A DNA stretch of 64,000 nucleotides from Pegea sp. RAD2-039 (GCA_034620365.1 JAQGEQ010000339.1:620001-684000); one strand, 5' to 3'. Counted from the stretch's first letter, positions 45,931 to 59,840 are shown. The notes: generated by a model from the sequence alone, not told the origin. A program made the numbers and translations.

Positions 45931-48900
45931 ACTTTAAAATATAGTTGGTTTATGAGCTATAAATATCTTTAAAACATTTTACAGTTAAACAAAACTAAAC
46001 TCATAGTATAAAAGACTTTATGAAAGATACAGATTATATGATTTACTCCTAATCCAAAGTTAATATTTATTTAAAAATATATTTTATAGCTTCAAAATTA
46101 AATGAATACAAAATCTAAAACCATAAAGAAAAGATTAAGATTAGTTTTATGAGAAAGAATATAAATAAAAACTGTGGATTAATAAATTATTAATTAGTTC
46201 TTCTAATAAATAATATAAAGATTTTATTTAGTAAATATTGCAACCAATTATACAAAGTTTAATATTTTTTTTAGCACTTCTTAAAATATAAGTTGTTTTG
46301 ATAAATTAGATGCTACAATTCATATTGAAAAGATTAAACTAGATTTATATAAATTATAAATCATAACTTAAGTAATCAAAGAAACTTAAATAAGAAGCAA
46401 AAGAACTTTAAATATTTAAAGTAATTCTAAAAAGAGATTTACAAACAAATTTTTCATATTATCCAAAGATAAACATGAATCCTTTTTTATAAAAAAATTC
46501 ATTCATTTTAAAAGGAAATTAATCTGTATCCAGAAAAAGTATAATTAAAATCTTTAAAGCTTCCAGTTTATTTCAATTTTAAAATGTTAATATCTGAAAT
46601 GAAAAATTATTTCTAAATAAATTAAGTTATACATATACAAAATATATTGCATGTATAATAAGTACTACAAAAATAATTAAAATAACTTTTGTTTTGATAA
46701 GTTTTTGTTTCAAATTTGGAGCTTTGTTTACTTTTTCATATCCCCACCTAATGGTAGTTACTATATATTTATTTGTGTTAAAAAAACGTTATATGGCAAC
46801 CGAACTTGGACTATTGTCAATTTTTTTAACGATAAATCCAATAAATGAGTATAACATTTGTTTATAAACCATGTGCTACCTACGTAATAAAAGTTTTAAT
46901 AATATTTTGATACTAGCAAAGCTGGTTGATTTTTATGTTGACACAACAGCTTTGATAGAAAATTAGTTGGCCCGATCAATCTTGGCTTGATCAGTTAAAC
47001 CACCAGAAAAAGTTGTATTACTGCACATGTTGTACTTGGTGGCATTGGAAGGGGTATTTAAGAACTAACCACTGTTGTCGCCGCGTAAGAAAGCTAATAC
47101 TTTAAAACTACTGCGCACTACAAAAAAAACAATAAAGAAAGTAGATTTCATAGTTATCAAGCTATAAATAATCATAAAATCTTGCCAATGTACAATAAAT
47201 GATCTTGCTGATGTACAATAAAGGATTTTGCTGATGAATTAGCCTAAAGTAAACTAAATTTAGAGCAAACTCAAAAAGTAAGAAATCACTTTTAAATCAT
47301 AAAAGTAGTTTCCAAACTTATGAGGTTGTCCTCAAACATGTTCTGAAATAGTTTCTGTAAGCGTCTAATTTACCTTACCAGTGCCACACCAATTCTTGAA
47401 CAAAAATGAATTGAAATTTATTGTCTTTATCTTCTATAATTACAACAAATTCTTCCAAAATTTGCGAAGAAGTCAATAAGTAGATTGAATTAAAAATGCA
47501 AAATACTTTGGACAGAACGGTAATAGAAGTATAATAGGTTTTATGTCAAGTTTAACAAAATTATAAAAATCATTTGAGTATGCAAATGATTACTGAAACG
47601 TCAAATCAAATTTTTACATTCACGAAAATTTTTCAATCATATTTATAATTATATTCATTAATATTTTATAAAGAAAATTACGCTTATATATAGAACAATT
47701 CTTATAACGCTAATAAATTATATTTTGTAATATATTATCATTAGTGCAACATGTAATGCATTGCTTAAGTAAATAAACAACAAATTAAATAGAAATATAA
47801 TACAATATTTTGCTCGATGTTTTAAAAGTTAAATTTCTTTTAAGTGCTTTGAAATAGACTTAGATCACAAATTGAAATATGTAATCTTTCAATTCTTTTT
47901 AAAACGTTTTTAATTTTTTTCTCAACTTTGTAATACTTTTTTTTAATGAAACAAGAAATTTTAGCTTACGACCTTTAAATTGTTTTTGTATTTTAACTTA
48001 TAAATCTACAATTACAATATTTATAAAACAATACTTATAAATCATACAACTAAATTGTTTAGAAAATTGGATATTAGGACAAGAGCATGGTGAATTTTTT
48101 TTAGATTGAACCAAGTTTTTCAGTTGTGGTATGCTACAAGACAGGCATGCAATACTTTAGTGGATTGCAAAAAAATTAATTATTTACGAAAATTAAAAAA
48201 AGCCAAAAAAGTCTGAAAATCAATTCTATAAAAGTTTTAGAGAAATTTTAACATAACTAATCATAAACAAAGCTCTATGTTAGGAACCAGTTCTTGGGAT
48301 GAAAAAATTTATATTTTCATTTGAATCACTTTATTAAATTTAAAATGTTAGATTTCAGAAAAAAAAAACTATAAAGTAGATTCTATATTTGGAACAATTA
48401 TAACATAAAATTCATTTTCACAATAATATATATTCAACATATTTTTCAAAATACAATTCTTTTGGAAGCCTTTTACTTTCAAGATTTCATCATTTAATAA
48501 ACAAAGTTTAAGAAGTCTGTATTTAAAATATGATAAGCAAAACTGATTAATAAGAATGAAGCTTACTACAAAGTTTATTGAGTATTTGTTTGATTGTTAA
48601 TAAACAGTTTGTCTTTTCTAATTTGCTTAAAGAAATCTATCAACAACAAAACAACCTATTTTACATGAACTTTATAATCATTTTTATAAGTTTGGTTAAA
48701 TACGTTGATAAATTCGTTTAAAATACGGTTTGTAGTATACTAAACAAAATTTGGTATTTTTAAAAGTGAAATTTTTGTTTTTTGCATTCAGTTGTTGATA
48801 AAATGAATTTCTTTCAAGATACTGACAGTATTGAATGCAAGATACCCCTTAGAGAGTATTTTGCAATCAAGAAAGAAAAACAAATGATAATTTTTTAAAG

Positions 48901-50607
48901 CATTGATGGAAATTGTTATAAAACTAGTCTTTTAATTATTTCTTTTCTGTAATTTAAATGGTTTAATATATTTACAAATGTAAACACAAACAGTTTTTTG
49001 ATAGTAAACATACCAATTAAACGTTTTTGCGAACAATTCGACACTTATTGAACTAAAATCATGAACTTATGCGTAATTTTGTTGCTACGTCAAATAAATG
49101 TTTTCCTCAAATATAGTTACACAAGTTTAGCGCATAAACCGACAAAACTCCTAACATGTCACAAAGTCATGGACTTAGTCATTGGAAATGATGAGTACTA
49201 GAATGATTTTTAAAAGATGCTGAAAAACATCTCTATGTAATATTACTGAAAAGTATTTATCAGTTATTGATTACTTTTTAGTGACTAATGCTAATTAGAT
49301 TTAAACATACTGTTTTTAATCTTAGCTTTCTTAATTGTTGAACCATCATTTTAGCGATTTTAAAGAATTCAATCTGTAATTTAGTAATTTATTTTTAGTC
49401 TTTTTTTTGTTTAACGTCAACCACTGAGCATGTGATAACTTAAGCTCTAGTAATTGGTAATTCTAACCTTTTAAGTAAAGCCACAGCTTTTTGAAAAAAA
49501 TATATATATGACTTATATAAGGAAAGGCCAGAAAGGAATTTTCCATGACAAAGATATATTTGCATTAACTTTAATTTATTACTATAAAAAAAATAGAGAA
49601 TATGAATCGTTCAACTGTAAATTATGCTGCTTTTTATTTATATAGTTTTTATTTCTTTTTTGAATAAACGTGAAACTATCAACATGAAAAATGATATATT
49701 TTTCTGCTATTTTGAACTGGTTTCCTTTAACTATTTCAATTTACTTCTTTCTTAACAAACAAGATTATACAAAGTCTAATTAGAGTTGGAACGCAAACAA
49801 TATTACGCCATGCAAAATCATTTTTTGGAGTAAGTAGCTGCAAACTTTGATTCAAATAATCTTAAAAAAGCTTTTTAAATAGTTTTATGGAAGCCATTCA
49901 AGGGATTATGGCTTCTTGAAAGCTTTTTCTAACACTTAACTAATTTATTTAATCATAAGAAGTTGAATCATTAGAAAAAATAGGTTAAATGCTAAGAAGC
50001 AATTTCCTCGAACATAGATACATATCTAATAGAGCAAACAGCCTGTACCTAAATTACATTTAATTTAATCTCTAATTGATACGTCAGAAGATATTTAAAA
50101 ATTAATTTCCTGGGTAGTTAAGAGTGTGTGATAAAAATATGATTCGTCTCTGTAGAATGAGTTGAATAGCTTGAGTAGAATTATAGAGCTAGTCTGTACA
50201 GGAAGTAAGATTAGAATATAAAGTAAAAGTCATTAAGTTTGCCTATTTGTTAGTTTTTTGGTTATTAAAAAATGTTACTCTTTTTAACATGGTTTTAAAA
50301 TATCTTTATCGAGAAATTTAATGAAATTTAGAAAAAAAACCGTTTAGTTTGGATATAAAATAAACAAAATTATTGAATTCGAAACCAGTATTTAGAGAAA
50401 AGTAAAGAATTTTTTTTTTACTTTCTATGCCTTTTACTTGCTTTGGTGCTACTTAAGTGAAGGCCGCGTTAGATTAAAATAGTAAAAACTTGTATTTTCA
50501 ACAAAAAAACGTATTTCAGGATATAAGCCAACTTATTTTTTCACTCTCTACCTTTCCTTTAACTGATTGAAGTTCCAAACAGTTTAAGCAACGCCGGTGA
50601 AACTAAC
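45931..50607. other. Intergenic region between FBF1 and the LDLa-GPCR
   Basis: The two genes are divergent, so promoters of both should lie here, but no core element can be called. A short direct repeat (ttgctgatgtacaataaa type) is at 47185-47240. A half X-box-like sequence (atggcaac) lies at 46794-46801. No exon or RNA gene is supported. Confidence 0.5.
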
Positions 50608-53600
50608 ATGTTTTGGATTACGCTTTGCTTTAGTATCATTCAATTTTCTCAAACTTTTGTGCACAGTAAGCAGTTTTATTTTTTATTTTTAAGTATTCTT
50701 AGTTTTGATTAATAGAAAGTTTATAGACTTACACTTTTTTATCATATAGAAATTTTTGAACACAGAAAATCGATTTGCCGTTTTTTAGTAGAAATTGAAA
50801 TTATTTGTTGTTTCATTTGCTGAAACTGTCAAAATGTATTTGTAACGAAATACAAGTATTATTTTGAAGTGATAGATATGTTATTAAATTATACTTAACT
50901 GTTAGAAAAACTGCGATGAATTATTAAAGAGTCTAATTTACAGCCTTAAACAGATCTTGCCAATTTAAGTAAAAATTCTATGCATCAAATAATTAATTTA
51001 TTTTAAACTTAAAACAGTTTATTTATTTTTGAATTGATTTTCAATATTTATAAATGTTTTTAGATATTTACTAATTTTTCTATTCATATATTAAAATCGT
51101 ATAGTAGTAGTTCTGAAATATTGTAAAAAGTATTCTAGTTTAAATTTAACAAATAACTAGAATCAACTTTAGTATTGTTTCGACTAACTTTTCATTATTG
51201 AATAATGAGTTAATAATTTAGTTATAGTAAATTATAATAATAATAGCTTTTTATAATACTCATAAACTTTATTTGATTTTTCTCAGATCACTATGGAGAA
51301 AAGTTTCTTTTGGACCCCAAAAAACCTTGTAGGCATGAGGACGGTTACCATGAGTGCGATGATGGTAATGGGACAGTTTGTGTATTGAGAGATCAAGCTC
51401 CTTTAGTGTGTACTTCATACAATTATTTTAATTGTACTGATGATGAAGCTCGTTGCATTAAGATGTGAGTTCTTTTTTATAAAATCATTCAAAGTTTTGT
51501 GGGTTGGAAACTATTATTTAAATTTCCAATTTGATTTCAAAGCTTGAACAATTAATCATCTGAAACTAATGTAAACTGATAACTAAAGTTTGGATTATAC
51601 TCCAAACATTGTTTTTAGACACATGATCAAGCATGTAATTTGTATATTTTTTGGCAAAAGCTTATTCCTGAAAAAAAACGACATTGAAAATGCTGTGGAT
51701 AATAGCAAGAGATAAAAACTTTCACGGAAGCATCTGTTACTCGCTATAAAATACATTATATTAAAAAAAGTTTTGAAATATTTCAAACCTCGAAAACAAT
51801 TTCTCAAATAAGATTAAAATTTAAACTCTGTTGACCAGGAACTGTTCTTCTCGTAAACACATCAACTCTCTTTGCATCAATATTCGTCTGATCTCTTGCC
51901 ATGAGGATGAGTTTAAATGCAAGCTGACAGGAAGATGTTTGCCGAGAAGCGATGTAATGAACAACAATTATGATTGCGATAGTCCTACCCAGGTAAATAT
52001 CAAATCTACAGTGTCAGTTGGTAAATGTTTTTTTGCAGAAAGATGATAGCGATGAATCGAAGCCATTAGCTTCGTGTCTTCCCAGAAAAGAGTTTCAATG
52101 TGTGACGTCATACCGATGTATCCCGCGTGAGTGGGTACATGATGACGTCATTGATTGTCAAGACGGTAGCGATGAGGATAGTAAATTGAAGTTGATTTGT
52201 GATGAAGAGTTAGAATTTGCGTGTGCGAGTGGATCCCGCTGTTTGCTTCGCCATCGTGTCAACGACGGATTTTCAGATTGTGACGACCAATCAGATGAAA
52301 GTAATGTCAATTTGGTTTGTGATATCAGAAGAGAGTTTGACTGCGGTGATGGCCGCTGTATACCGCGGGTTTGGATTGGAAATGGAATTGTCGAATGTGA
52401 ATCTGGACTGGATGAAGCGAAACCGATGACGTCATGCCGTGATGGCGAGTTTAGCTGCAATGATAGATCAAGATGTCTGCCACTGAAATACAAGTGTGAT
52501 GGAATCCGAAATTGTAAAGATGGAAGTGATGAAGTAGAACTATGTGATGAGCCTCATATGTTTACTTGCATCAATAGTCCTCAAATTAAGGTGCCTTGGT
52601 CGTGGACTTTTAATTCACACCTGTATGATTCTTGTCCTGACAAGTCTGAGGCATATACTCAGATGCTAATTGGCTTCAAATGTCGACCAAAGTTTGCAGA
52701 AGATAAGATGAGAAGGGTCTTGGTGCCCCAGATATATATTCACAATAACATTTCAGTTTGTGAAGATAACCTGGACGCTTGTTACGACTCAGAGAACCGT
52801 TTCACTTGCTACAAATGCTTAGACAATAAAACAATTATATCTAAAGATCAGATTTGTGATAACGTTGTTGATTGTCCGGATCTTTCTGATGAGTGTACCT
52901 GCTTAAGGTCATCAGCTGAGCCTCTTTGCAAGCGAGTGTTTGAAGATTCTGCTAAAAATTTCAGCTTATCAATTGTATGTGATGGTAGACAGGACACAAG
53001 TGATGGAATAGATGAAATGTTTTGCGATAATACATCATGGGGAACGGATGGTGCTACTTCATCAAGTAGTGATTACAAATGTAAGTTATTTGACCTTGAC
53101 GAGAAAGCTCGAAAATTCTATGAAAATAAAGTTGTAAAGTATTGTGATGGTAAAGTTGATTGTCCGTTAAAAGATGACGAATGCCAGCCAGATTGTATAT
53201 CAAAAAGCCTCTGGCCTGTGTGTCATGCCACGGAGTTAAAGTGTCATTGGGTCAACACAGGTTTCTTAATATCTGACAAAAAATTACTTAATTACATTCG
53301 TTGTAATGGCAAGCAAGAATGCGAAAATAATGAAGACGAAATGGATTGTCCTTGGCGATTTAATTGTATACCAAAAGGAGGTAATAATAGTGTCAGTTTT
53401 GAGGCAGAACGTTGGTGCGATCTTAATATTGATTGCAACGACGGTAGAGATGAAATAAACTGCTCTTCAAACACCCATTTTTATTGTGCAAATAAAGACC
53501 CTTTATTCATTCAGAAAAATTTGTATGTGGATGGTGCACAAGATTGCTCTGATAACTCTGACGAGTGTCTTTCAAATGATTTCTCATCAGCTAATGAATT

Positions 53601-54777
53601 GATTAAAAATCACTTCTTAAAAAACTTTGTTTGGTTTAGTTCAGCAATTACCTTAGTGGCTAATATCATCGTGATGACAAATAACATCAAAAAACTGCAA
53701 ACTATTCCCTACAAGCATTCAGTATCATACGTCAACACATTGCTTGTCACCCATCTTGCGTTTTCTGATATGCTAATGGGTATTGCTCTATTTCTATTGG
53801 CTGTTAATTCAAAGTCATTTGAGGGTCAGTATTGTATCAACGACCGAATATGGCGGTCAGGGTCAACTTGCAATCTGATAGGAGCTCTTACAGTTGTATC
53901 ATCACAGACGTCTTTAAATATTCTCGTAATACTAACAAGTTTTCGGGCTTATATAACAATAAAACCGTTTGCGACTGACACTCTTAACTTGGCTATTTGT
54001 AATGTGATGATAATGTTTGCATGGCTCCAACCTCTAGCTTTTGCAATTTTTCCTTTAGTTTGTTACGATATTTTTGCTGAAGCTTATATCATCGAGAAAA
54101 CACCTTTTTTTAAGGGTGAATACGCAAATAAATCCGATATCATGAAGTTTTATAATAGAACCTGGGAAACTTTGACTCGATTGAATACCAGCTACATTGA
54201 CATAGGATGGTATGATTGGTATCATAAAGAAGCTAGCAGCCGATATCCAAGTTTCTACATCAATATAAAAAGAGTATTTACATATTACGGGTCATTTGGG
54301 GTTTGTTTTCCAGACTTGTTTGCGAAATCTCTTCCAGCATTTGCGTTATCTTTTTCTATTATTTTGTACAATATTATGGCTTTGAGTTTTATTGCAGCCT
54401 GTTATATAATTATATATAAAAAGTCCACAGAAATAATGAAATCTTCAGTTGAATCGTATACTGACCAAACTAAAAAAGATGAAGAAACACTAAAAAGACG
54501 CATACTGTATGTAGTTTTAGCTGACAAGCTATGCTGGTTTCCTATTATTATCATGGCTATATTTAGTTATACAGACCACACTTTACCTGAGCTAGCACAT
54601 AGTGTATCTATCATCCTACTTCTACCTATCCAAAGCGCCGTAAACCCAATAATCTACTCAAGATTTGATCGATTTTTATTTGAGAAGGGAAAAAAGATAT
54701 TTGAAATGGTATACCCACTAACTCCAAGTAAAAAAAGAATCGAAACACTGGTAAAAGATAAAACGGATTTTGAGTAA
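50608..54777 (+). CDS. Class A GPCR with a multi-LDLa ectodomain and no leucine-rich repeats (1042 aa, 4 exons)
   Basis: Exons 50608-50665, 51287-51464, 51839-51992 and 52039-54777 join in frame (introns 621, 374 and 46 nt). Exon 1 encodes a signal peptide (MFWITLCFSIIQFSQTFV). Residues about 90-640 hold roughly ten LDL-receptor class A modules of varying quality. The best have CxxxEFxC...RCxP...DCxDGSDE spacing (exon 4 start, about residues 133-300); later ones are longer and divergent. The seven-helix part begins about residue 655: TM2 HLAFSD, a Cys before TM3 pairing with GVC in extracellular loop 2, SFRAY in place of DRY, CWFP in TM6 and NPIIYS in TM7. Extracellular loop 2 is very long (about 115 residues). 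Relaxin-receptor and GRL101-type receptors pair LDLa with LRRs; here LRRs are absent, as in other invertebrate LDLa-only receptors. Ligand unknown. Confidence 0.9.
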
Positions 54778-55041
54778 ATGAGATACAAAAATCTGTTTTT
54801 TTCTTGCGGTTTGACATTAGAATGCTACATTTCATTCAGCTCTGTGTATACATCTTTAGGATTTTTTGTTCTAATTTGACTTAGAACAATGTTACTTATT
54901 TTAAACTTATTTGATTGGGTTTCTGTGCAAAGTTAGGTTGCTTACATCTGTATATACTCACAATTGCCCTGTGCATATATTTCTCATCTTTGTGGTAGAC
55001 CGTATGTAGCATCTGTTCGGTGTTATGTTTGACAACATTCT

Positions 55042-55047
55042 AATAAA
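55042..55047 (+). terminator. Poly(A) signal of the LDLa-GPCR gene
   Basis: AATAAA 265 nt downstream of the stop codon. A second near-canonical site follows around 55140. Confidence 0.5.
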
Positions 55048-58000
55048 ATGTGTTACAATCATCGTTGTATGATCACATCATTTCCCATGCGCAAACTTCA
55101 GTTTCAAATTGTCATTCATCATGATAATTTGTACAAAAGAAAATAAAAGCTTATCTGAATTAAATTATTTTTCGAAGTCTTTGTTTGATGTTTTGTGTAA
55201 ATATCAGTTAATTGTCAGACTTTTATCTAGAACTAATTTATCATTTATAGATTTATTTGGAAATTTAAGCTTGTTTAAAAACTAAAGTTTAAAAAGTGTT
55301 CACTTTCTTAGCTATTGATAAAAATTTTAATAAAACATAAATATTTTTAGTTTAAAAGCAGACAGAAAGTGGAATATTTGAAAATACCTAAAGCATTAAT
55401 AGTTTAAATTATAACCATTCATAAATTTCAATGCAACAGAAAGAAGAGAAAAAATTCAGAAAAAGTAAGTTTTGATGAGATGGTTACAGAAAGTACCAAC
55501 TAAACTTATTTGTTACATTTTTTTTATCTTAAACAGGAAAGGAAACATTAGATATCATTTATATCTGACAATAATAGTTTCTCAATTTTGGCCTACCTTG
55601 TAAAATCTTTTGTTTAAAACTAACACTATCAACTCTAATTCTACTGAGCAGAAATACTCCATATCTTCAGCTAAGAGACCTTGAAAATAATTTTTCAATG
55701 AAATTCTAATCTATTAACAGAATCGTTCATATATTGGTTTTCATTTTGATAATTAAAGATTAATGTTTTTTTACCAAAATATTATGTTTATTATGAAAAT
55801 ATTTACCGATTTCTTTAGTTTGGATAAAATATAAATAAATAAATATAAAAACTAATTCTAAAAATAAACCAACAGTTTTTTTTGCAATTTTTTAAGCGAT
55901 TCTTAATGACAAATAATATCATAGAAATAAATTTTAGTTTAATATAATTTTAATTGAAATTATTTCAGCACTTTATTATAAATGTGATCATTGTGTTTGG
56001 TTAATGAAGACATTTAATTTTGTACAAGAATTAGAAATTTGCTGTTCGTAATTTTATTATCTGTAGTTTTATTTCATTATTTTCTGGAATATTTTACGTA
56101 AGATGTTTTTCATTTCATTCACTCATTGACTTAATTAGATAAGTAAATGAGGTGTACATTAGCAAACTGCTACTTATGTAACGATTCGTTTAATTTTTCA
56201 TCATTTTATGAGAAGAATTTGATTTAATTATATCGTTTGGTAACTGAAAAAGATAGTTTTGCAAAGGTTTCTAAATGTTAAAAAGTAAAATTTCTTTTGC
56301 AGCAGTGGTTTCAATTTGCTTTTAAAAGGCATATGTCTTTTCTACTAACCTTTAAATTAAAACATTTTGAAAAAAAGTCGTTTGCTAATCACCACTGGTT
56401 TATCCTAAATTGAAAATACTTGAATGAAAATGTGTTTACCAACTTTCTCAAGAAGACACCCATAATTCAGATTCATGCATTTAGCTCCTAAAGTTATGGA
56501 TCACTACATTTAGTAATAAGGTTTCTGATTACAATCATTCGGTATTAGTTCTCACGTTTGAGAACATATGAAGCACTCTTTTTTAACTCTTACTAAGATA
56601 TCGAAGTTTTTAGATGGCAGTCGTAGCCAGATTAACATACTGCTATTGAAATTTGGTGAAAAATATTACATAATGAAACTCATGACTTTTGAATAGCTTT
56701 TTATGAGGCTCTATAAGATGATTTTTACTTTATAAGTTCACTAAGGTTTTGTTAGGTCTTCAGTTCTATGAATTTTTTTTCCACTATAATATGAAAATAT
56801 AAAAGTAAATAAATTTAGGTAAAAATATTCAGCACAAAACTTAACCATGGGAATATTATATATATATTTTATTAGTGAACTCTATAAAATAATGATCACA
56901 ATATGATTTTGAATAAAAGTAATTTAAAACTAAATTTTAATTTAATTTATCCAACGTTTTTTCATTTTTGACAAGTTTTATTATATACTATTTTGTACAA
57001 ATTGTTTCAAGAGATCAAATAAAATTTTGACATTATTAAACTTTAACTTGGGTCAATTAATGATAAATATTTTTAATCAGTTTTGTTTCACTTTCTGTGA
57101 AACACGAGATGACCTTTTAGATTAAATATCGATTTTTTATCGCTTTCCTATTTCCCACTGCGTTTTACAATTTCAAACTTTTCAATTTAGTATCAATATA
57201 TTTCAAACACAACAAATAGTTGCTTTTTATAAAGTGGCATCGATTAGGTGCATTCAATTGACTTTTATTGTAAAATTATTTGCGTTTTTTATCGGCCAAA
57301 TTAAAAAAATTATTTTTTTGTAACACGATCCAATATTCTGCAAATTTTAAAACTATTTAATCTATTTTGAATAATTCAGTATTTTTGTGTTTTAATAAAA
57401 ATGCGAAAATTGTTTTGATAAAAGCAATGAAATAGAAGTGAATGATAATAGATAATAAACCACCTTAGATTATTTTATGCATACACATAGAAACTTGAAA
57501 TACTTAAATCCATTTTATTCAGAAGCCTTTTTAGGCACCGAATTTCGTACAACTCTTTACAATTTTACAGTTTTAAACTTCATAAAACTCCAATATCAAT
57601 GTTATATCAAGTTTGAATTTTATAAAAATAAATTTTAATGATGAATTATCTTTTATTTAAACTAATAGCTGATCAATAATATAGCGCATAGTTTTTATTT
57701 TTTGTTGTCAGTATAGATTACAAACCAAATATTGAAAATCATTTTCTACAATTTTAAAATATTATCTGATTGATTAGTTTATCTGACAATAATTTTTTTG
57801 TTTTGTTTATATTATAAATTGCAAAAATTTAGCTATGTAATTTCATTCTATCATTTTATTAACTAGTTAATAATGTTTGAAATTCCAAACGTTTTTTAAA
57901 CTGCTATTTCAAGTAAACAAACACAATTTTTAGGTTACTAGACATAAATTATAATCGAGAGATTTTCATAGTAATAATTTACTTGATAAATCAATGTTCA

Positions 58001-58598
58001 ACTTTAATGTTAAACTAGTGCTTAGAGCGGAAATACGTTTGTAGCTTTACAGTGTCAGAACTAGATCCAACTTTCAGTAGTAAATTACTTTTTTAAAAAA
58101 TTTTAAGGTTGCCATTTAAAGAATTAATATTAGTGTCATTAATTTCAGTTGATAAGTCAAGTATAAATATATATTTGTCTTAATCTTGCTTTTTATCTAC
58201 TCACTTTAAAAAACAAAGTGTTTGTTTATAAAGAATTTAAAGCAGTTGTTAAATAATTTTGTGACATTTTAACCTTAAAATTAAATTGTTTATTTTTTTA
58301 CAGTAAATTTAGATAAAATAAAAAGGTACCAGCTTCTGAATTACCAAGTAATTGTTTAAAGGCCTGAAAGACTTATTACTTTTTTTATGGACTTGACATC
58401 TAAATACTACTAACGCAAAACAATTTAATTCTTTCTTACTTTTGACTGAATAGCATTTTTAGTACTAAAATGTAGTGAAACCCAATAAATTCAATTTCTA
58501 TTTTTTATTCTTATACCAAAAACAACAACTTAACTCAAACTTATAAACTATTTAGCTAAGAAAAAGCTATACTCAAAATATTACATGATTAGATGAAA
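55048..58598. other. No recognisable gene
   Basis: A+T-rich intergenic DNA between the GPCR and the membrane-protein gene. No exon, RNA gene or repeat family recognised. Confidence 0.55.
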
Positions 58599-58604
58599 TT
58601 TATT
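58599..58604 (-). terminator. Possible poly(A) signal of the membrane-protein gene
   Basis: AATAAA on the minus strand, about 155 nt after the stop at 58758. Confidence 0.4.
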
Positions 58605-58757
58605 TAATCAAAGCATTTTTTCTCCTCCAACTGCTAATGAGATCAAACAAAGTTTGTCTTTTATTTGACCATATGTGTTTTTGCTGGGTCAGTATCCTTA
58701 TATCGGCTTTTAACTTTTAAAGTATTAGACTACTCCATATTATATTTGCTGATGAAA

Positions 58758-59801
58758 TCAAGAATTGATAATGACAGTCTTGCTTGTAATTTTCCTTTTT
58801 AAAATTATGTCATTTGTTTGATTTTCAGTTTTGTTTTCTGCTAATTTTTTATGCACAAAAAAGTTGTTTAAAGATAAAAATAGTTGAAATAATGTCATAA
58901 AATAGTGAAGGATTACCACAGCAATAAAAGTTCTTTTTTCTCCTAATTCTTGATTTGTAATTATCAGAGTCAAGCAAAAAAAACCTCCTGCGCCACCAGG
59001 TAGAGCCAATAAAAATATTTTAAACTGATAAAATGTACAAGTAAACTTTCTAACATCAGTAATTTCTGATTGGGATGATTTAGATAAACTTTCTTCACAT
59101 TTTTTATGCTGTTTTTCCAAATTTTTTCTTCCCAAGAAAACTTTTCCTGTGGCTCTAGCAAGATCATATAAGTGATGAAGAAATAGATTACCACTGAAAA
59201 CTAAAACGTATTTTTGGTGTTTATTCATGAGGTGATAATAAATAAGTTTCTGCCCTATAGGTACAAATTGATTTGTTGGTGTAAACTTTGTTATAAATGG
59301 TAATAAAAACGCTTCATAAGACTGCGATAAGCTCCAGTATGGAATGTATAAATAGTAAGCCAACATGAATACTCTAACAACATTTTTAACCAAGCGATAC
59401 TTGTCACCGCTTATAATTTTCCTGTTTAATCCTTTTAAGCGATAGTTTTTGCTTTGAAAACTTCTAAAAATTACAATCAAATAATAACTTAATGATAAAA
59501 GCCATAATTGTATATGAGAATGGATATCAAAAGTTGAAGAAATTAGCAAAAAAAAAGATACAAAGCAAAGAATAAAAGAATGAACTAAACTTGTTGTATT
59601 TGTGACAAGCTTGTTAATCTCATTATTAATTGAGCATCTAAGCAGCTCACAGCAATCTTTATTTTTATATAATTCTGTTAGAGATCCATATACAATCTTT
59701 TTTAAGCTATAGGTAAATAGCAAATAAAGAACTGGTATAGTTATAATCGCAAATAAAGTCCAAATTGAACTTTCACTCCAAAAAATTTCCATCACAACCA
59801 T
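58758..59801 (-). CDS. Multi-pass membrane protein of unrecognised family (347 aa, single exon)
   Basis: The first ATG of the frame is at 59801 (MVVMEIFWSESSIW). The open frame extends 39 nt further to a GTG that directly follows an in-frame TAA. About seven hydrophobic segments are visible: WTLFAIITIPVLYLLF, LVHSFILCFVSFFLLI, LWLLSLSYYLIVIF, VVRVFMLAYYLYIPYW, KYVLVFSGNLFLHHLY, FLLALPGGAGGFFCLTLI and FIAVVILHYFMTLFQLFL. The last two are joined by a short loop. A basic and Ser/Glu-rich loop (KNLEKQHKKCEESLSK) precedes them, and the tail is Lys-rich. The pattern (HS in an early helix, HHLYDLARATGK) faintly recalls TLC-domain proteins but not convincingly. A lineage-specific chemoreceptor-like protein is another option. 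Single-exon structure and a 1-kb open frame in A+T-rich DNA support a real gene. Confidence 0.6.
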   Translation of the reverse strand: MVVMEIFWSESSIWTLFAIITIPVLYLLFTYSLKKIVYGSLTELYKNKDCCELLRCSINNEINKLVTNTTSLVHSFILCFVSFFLLISSTFDIHSHIQLWLLSLSYYLIVIFRSFQSKNYRLKGLNRKIISGDKYRLVKNVVRVFMLAYYLYIPYWSLSQSYEAFLLPFITKFTPTNQFVPIGQKLIYYHLMNKHQKYVLVFSGNLFLHHLYDLARATGKVFLGRKNLEKQHKKCEESLSKSSQSEITDVRKFTCTFYQFKIFLLALPGGAGGFFCLTLIITNQELGEKRTFIAVVILHYFMTLFQLFLSLNNFFVHKKLAENKTENQTNDIILKRKITSKTVIINS

Positions 59802-59840
59802 GGTTTTGAAAATCTGTGAATTGTAAACTTTTTCAATCAC

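Noticed and set aside
59802-59840. Twelve-codon N-terminal extension of the membrane protein
   Set aside because: It begins at GTG, directly after an in-frame stop. The first ATG is at 59801, and a non-ATG start is unlikely here.
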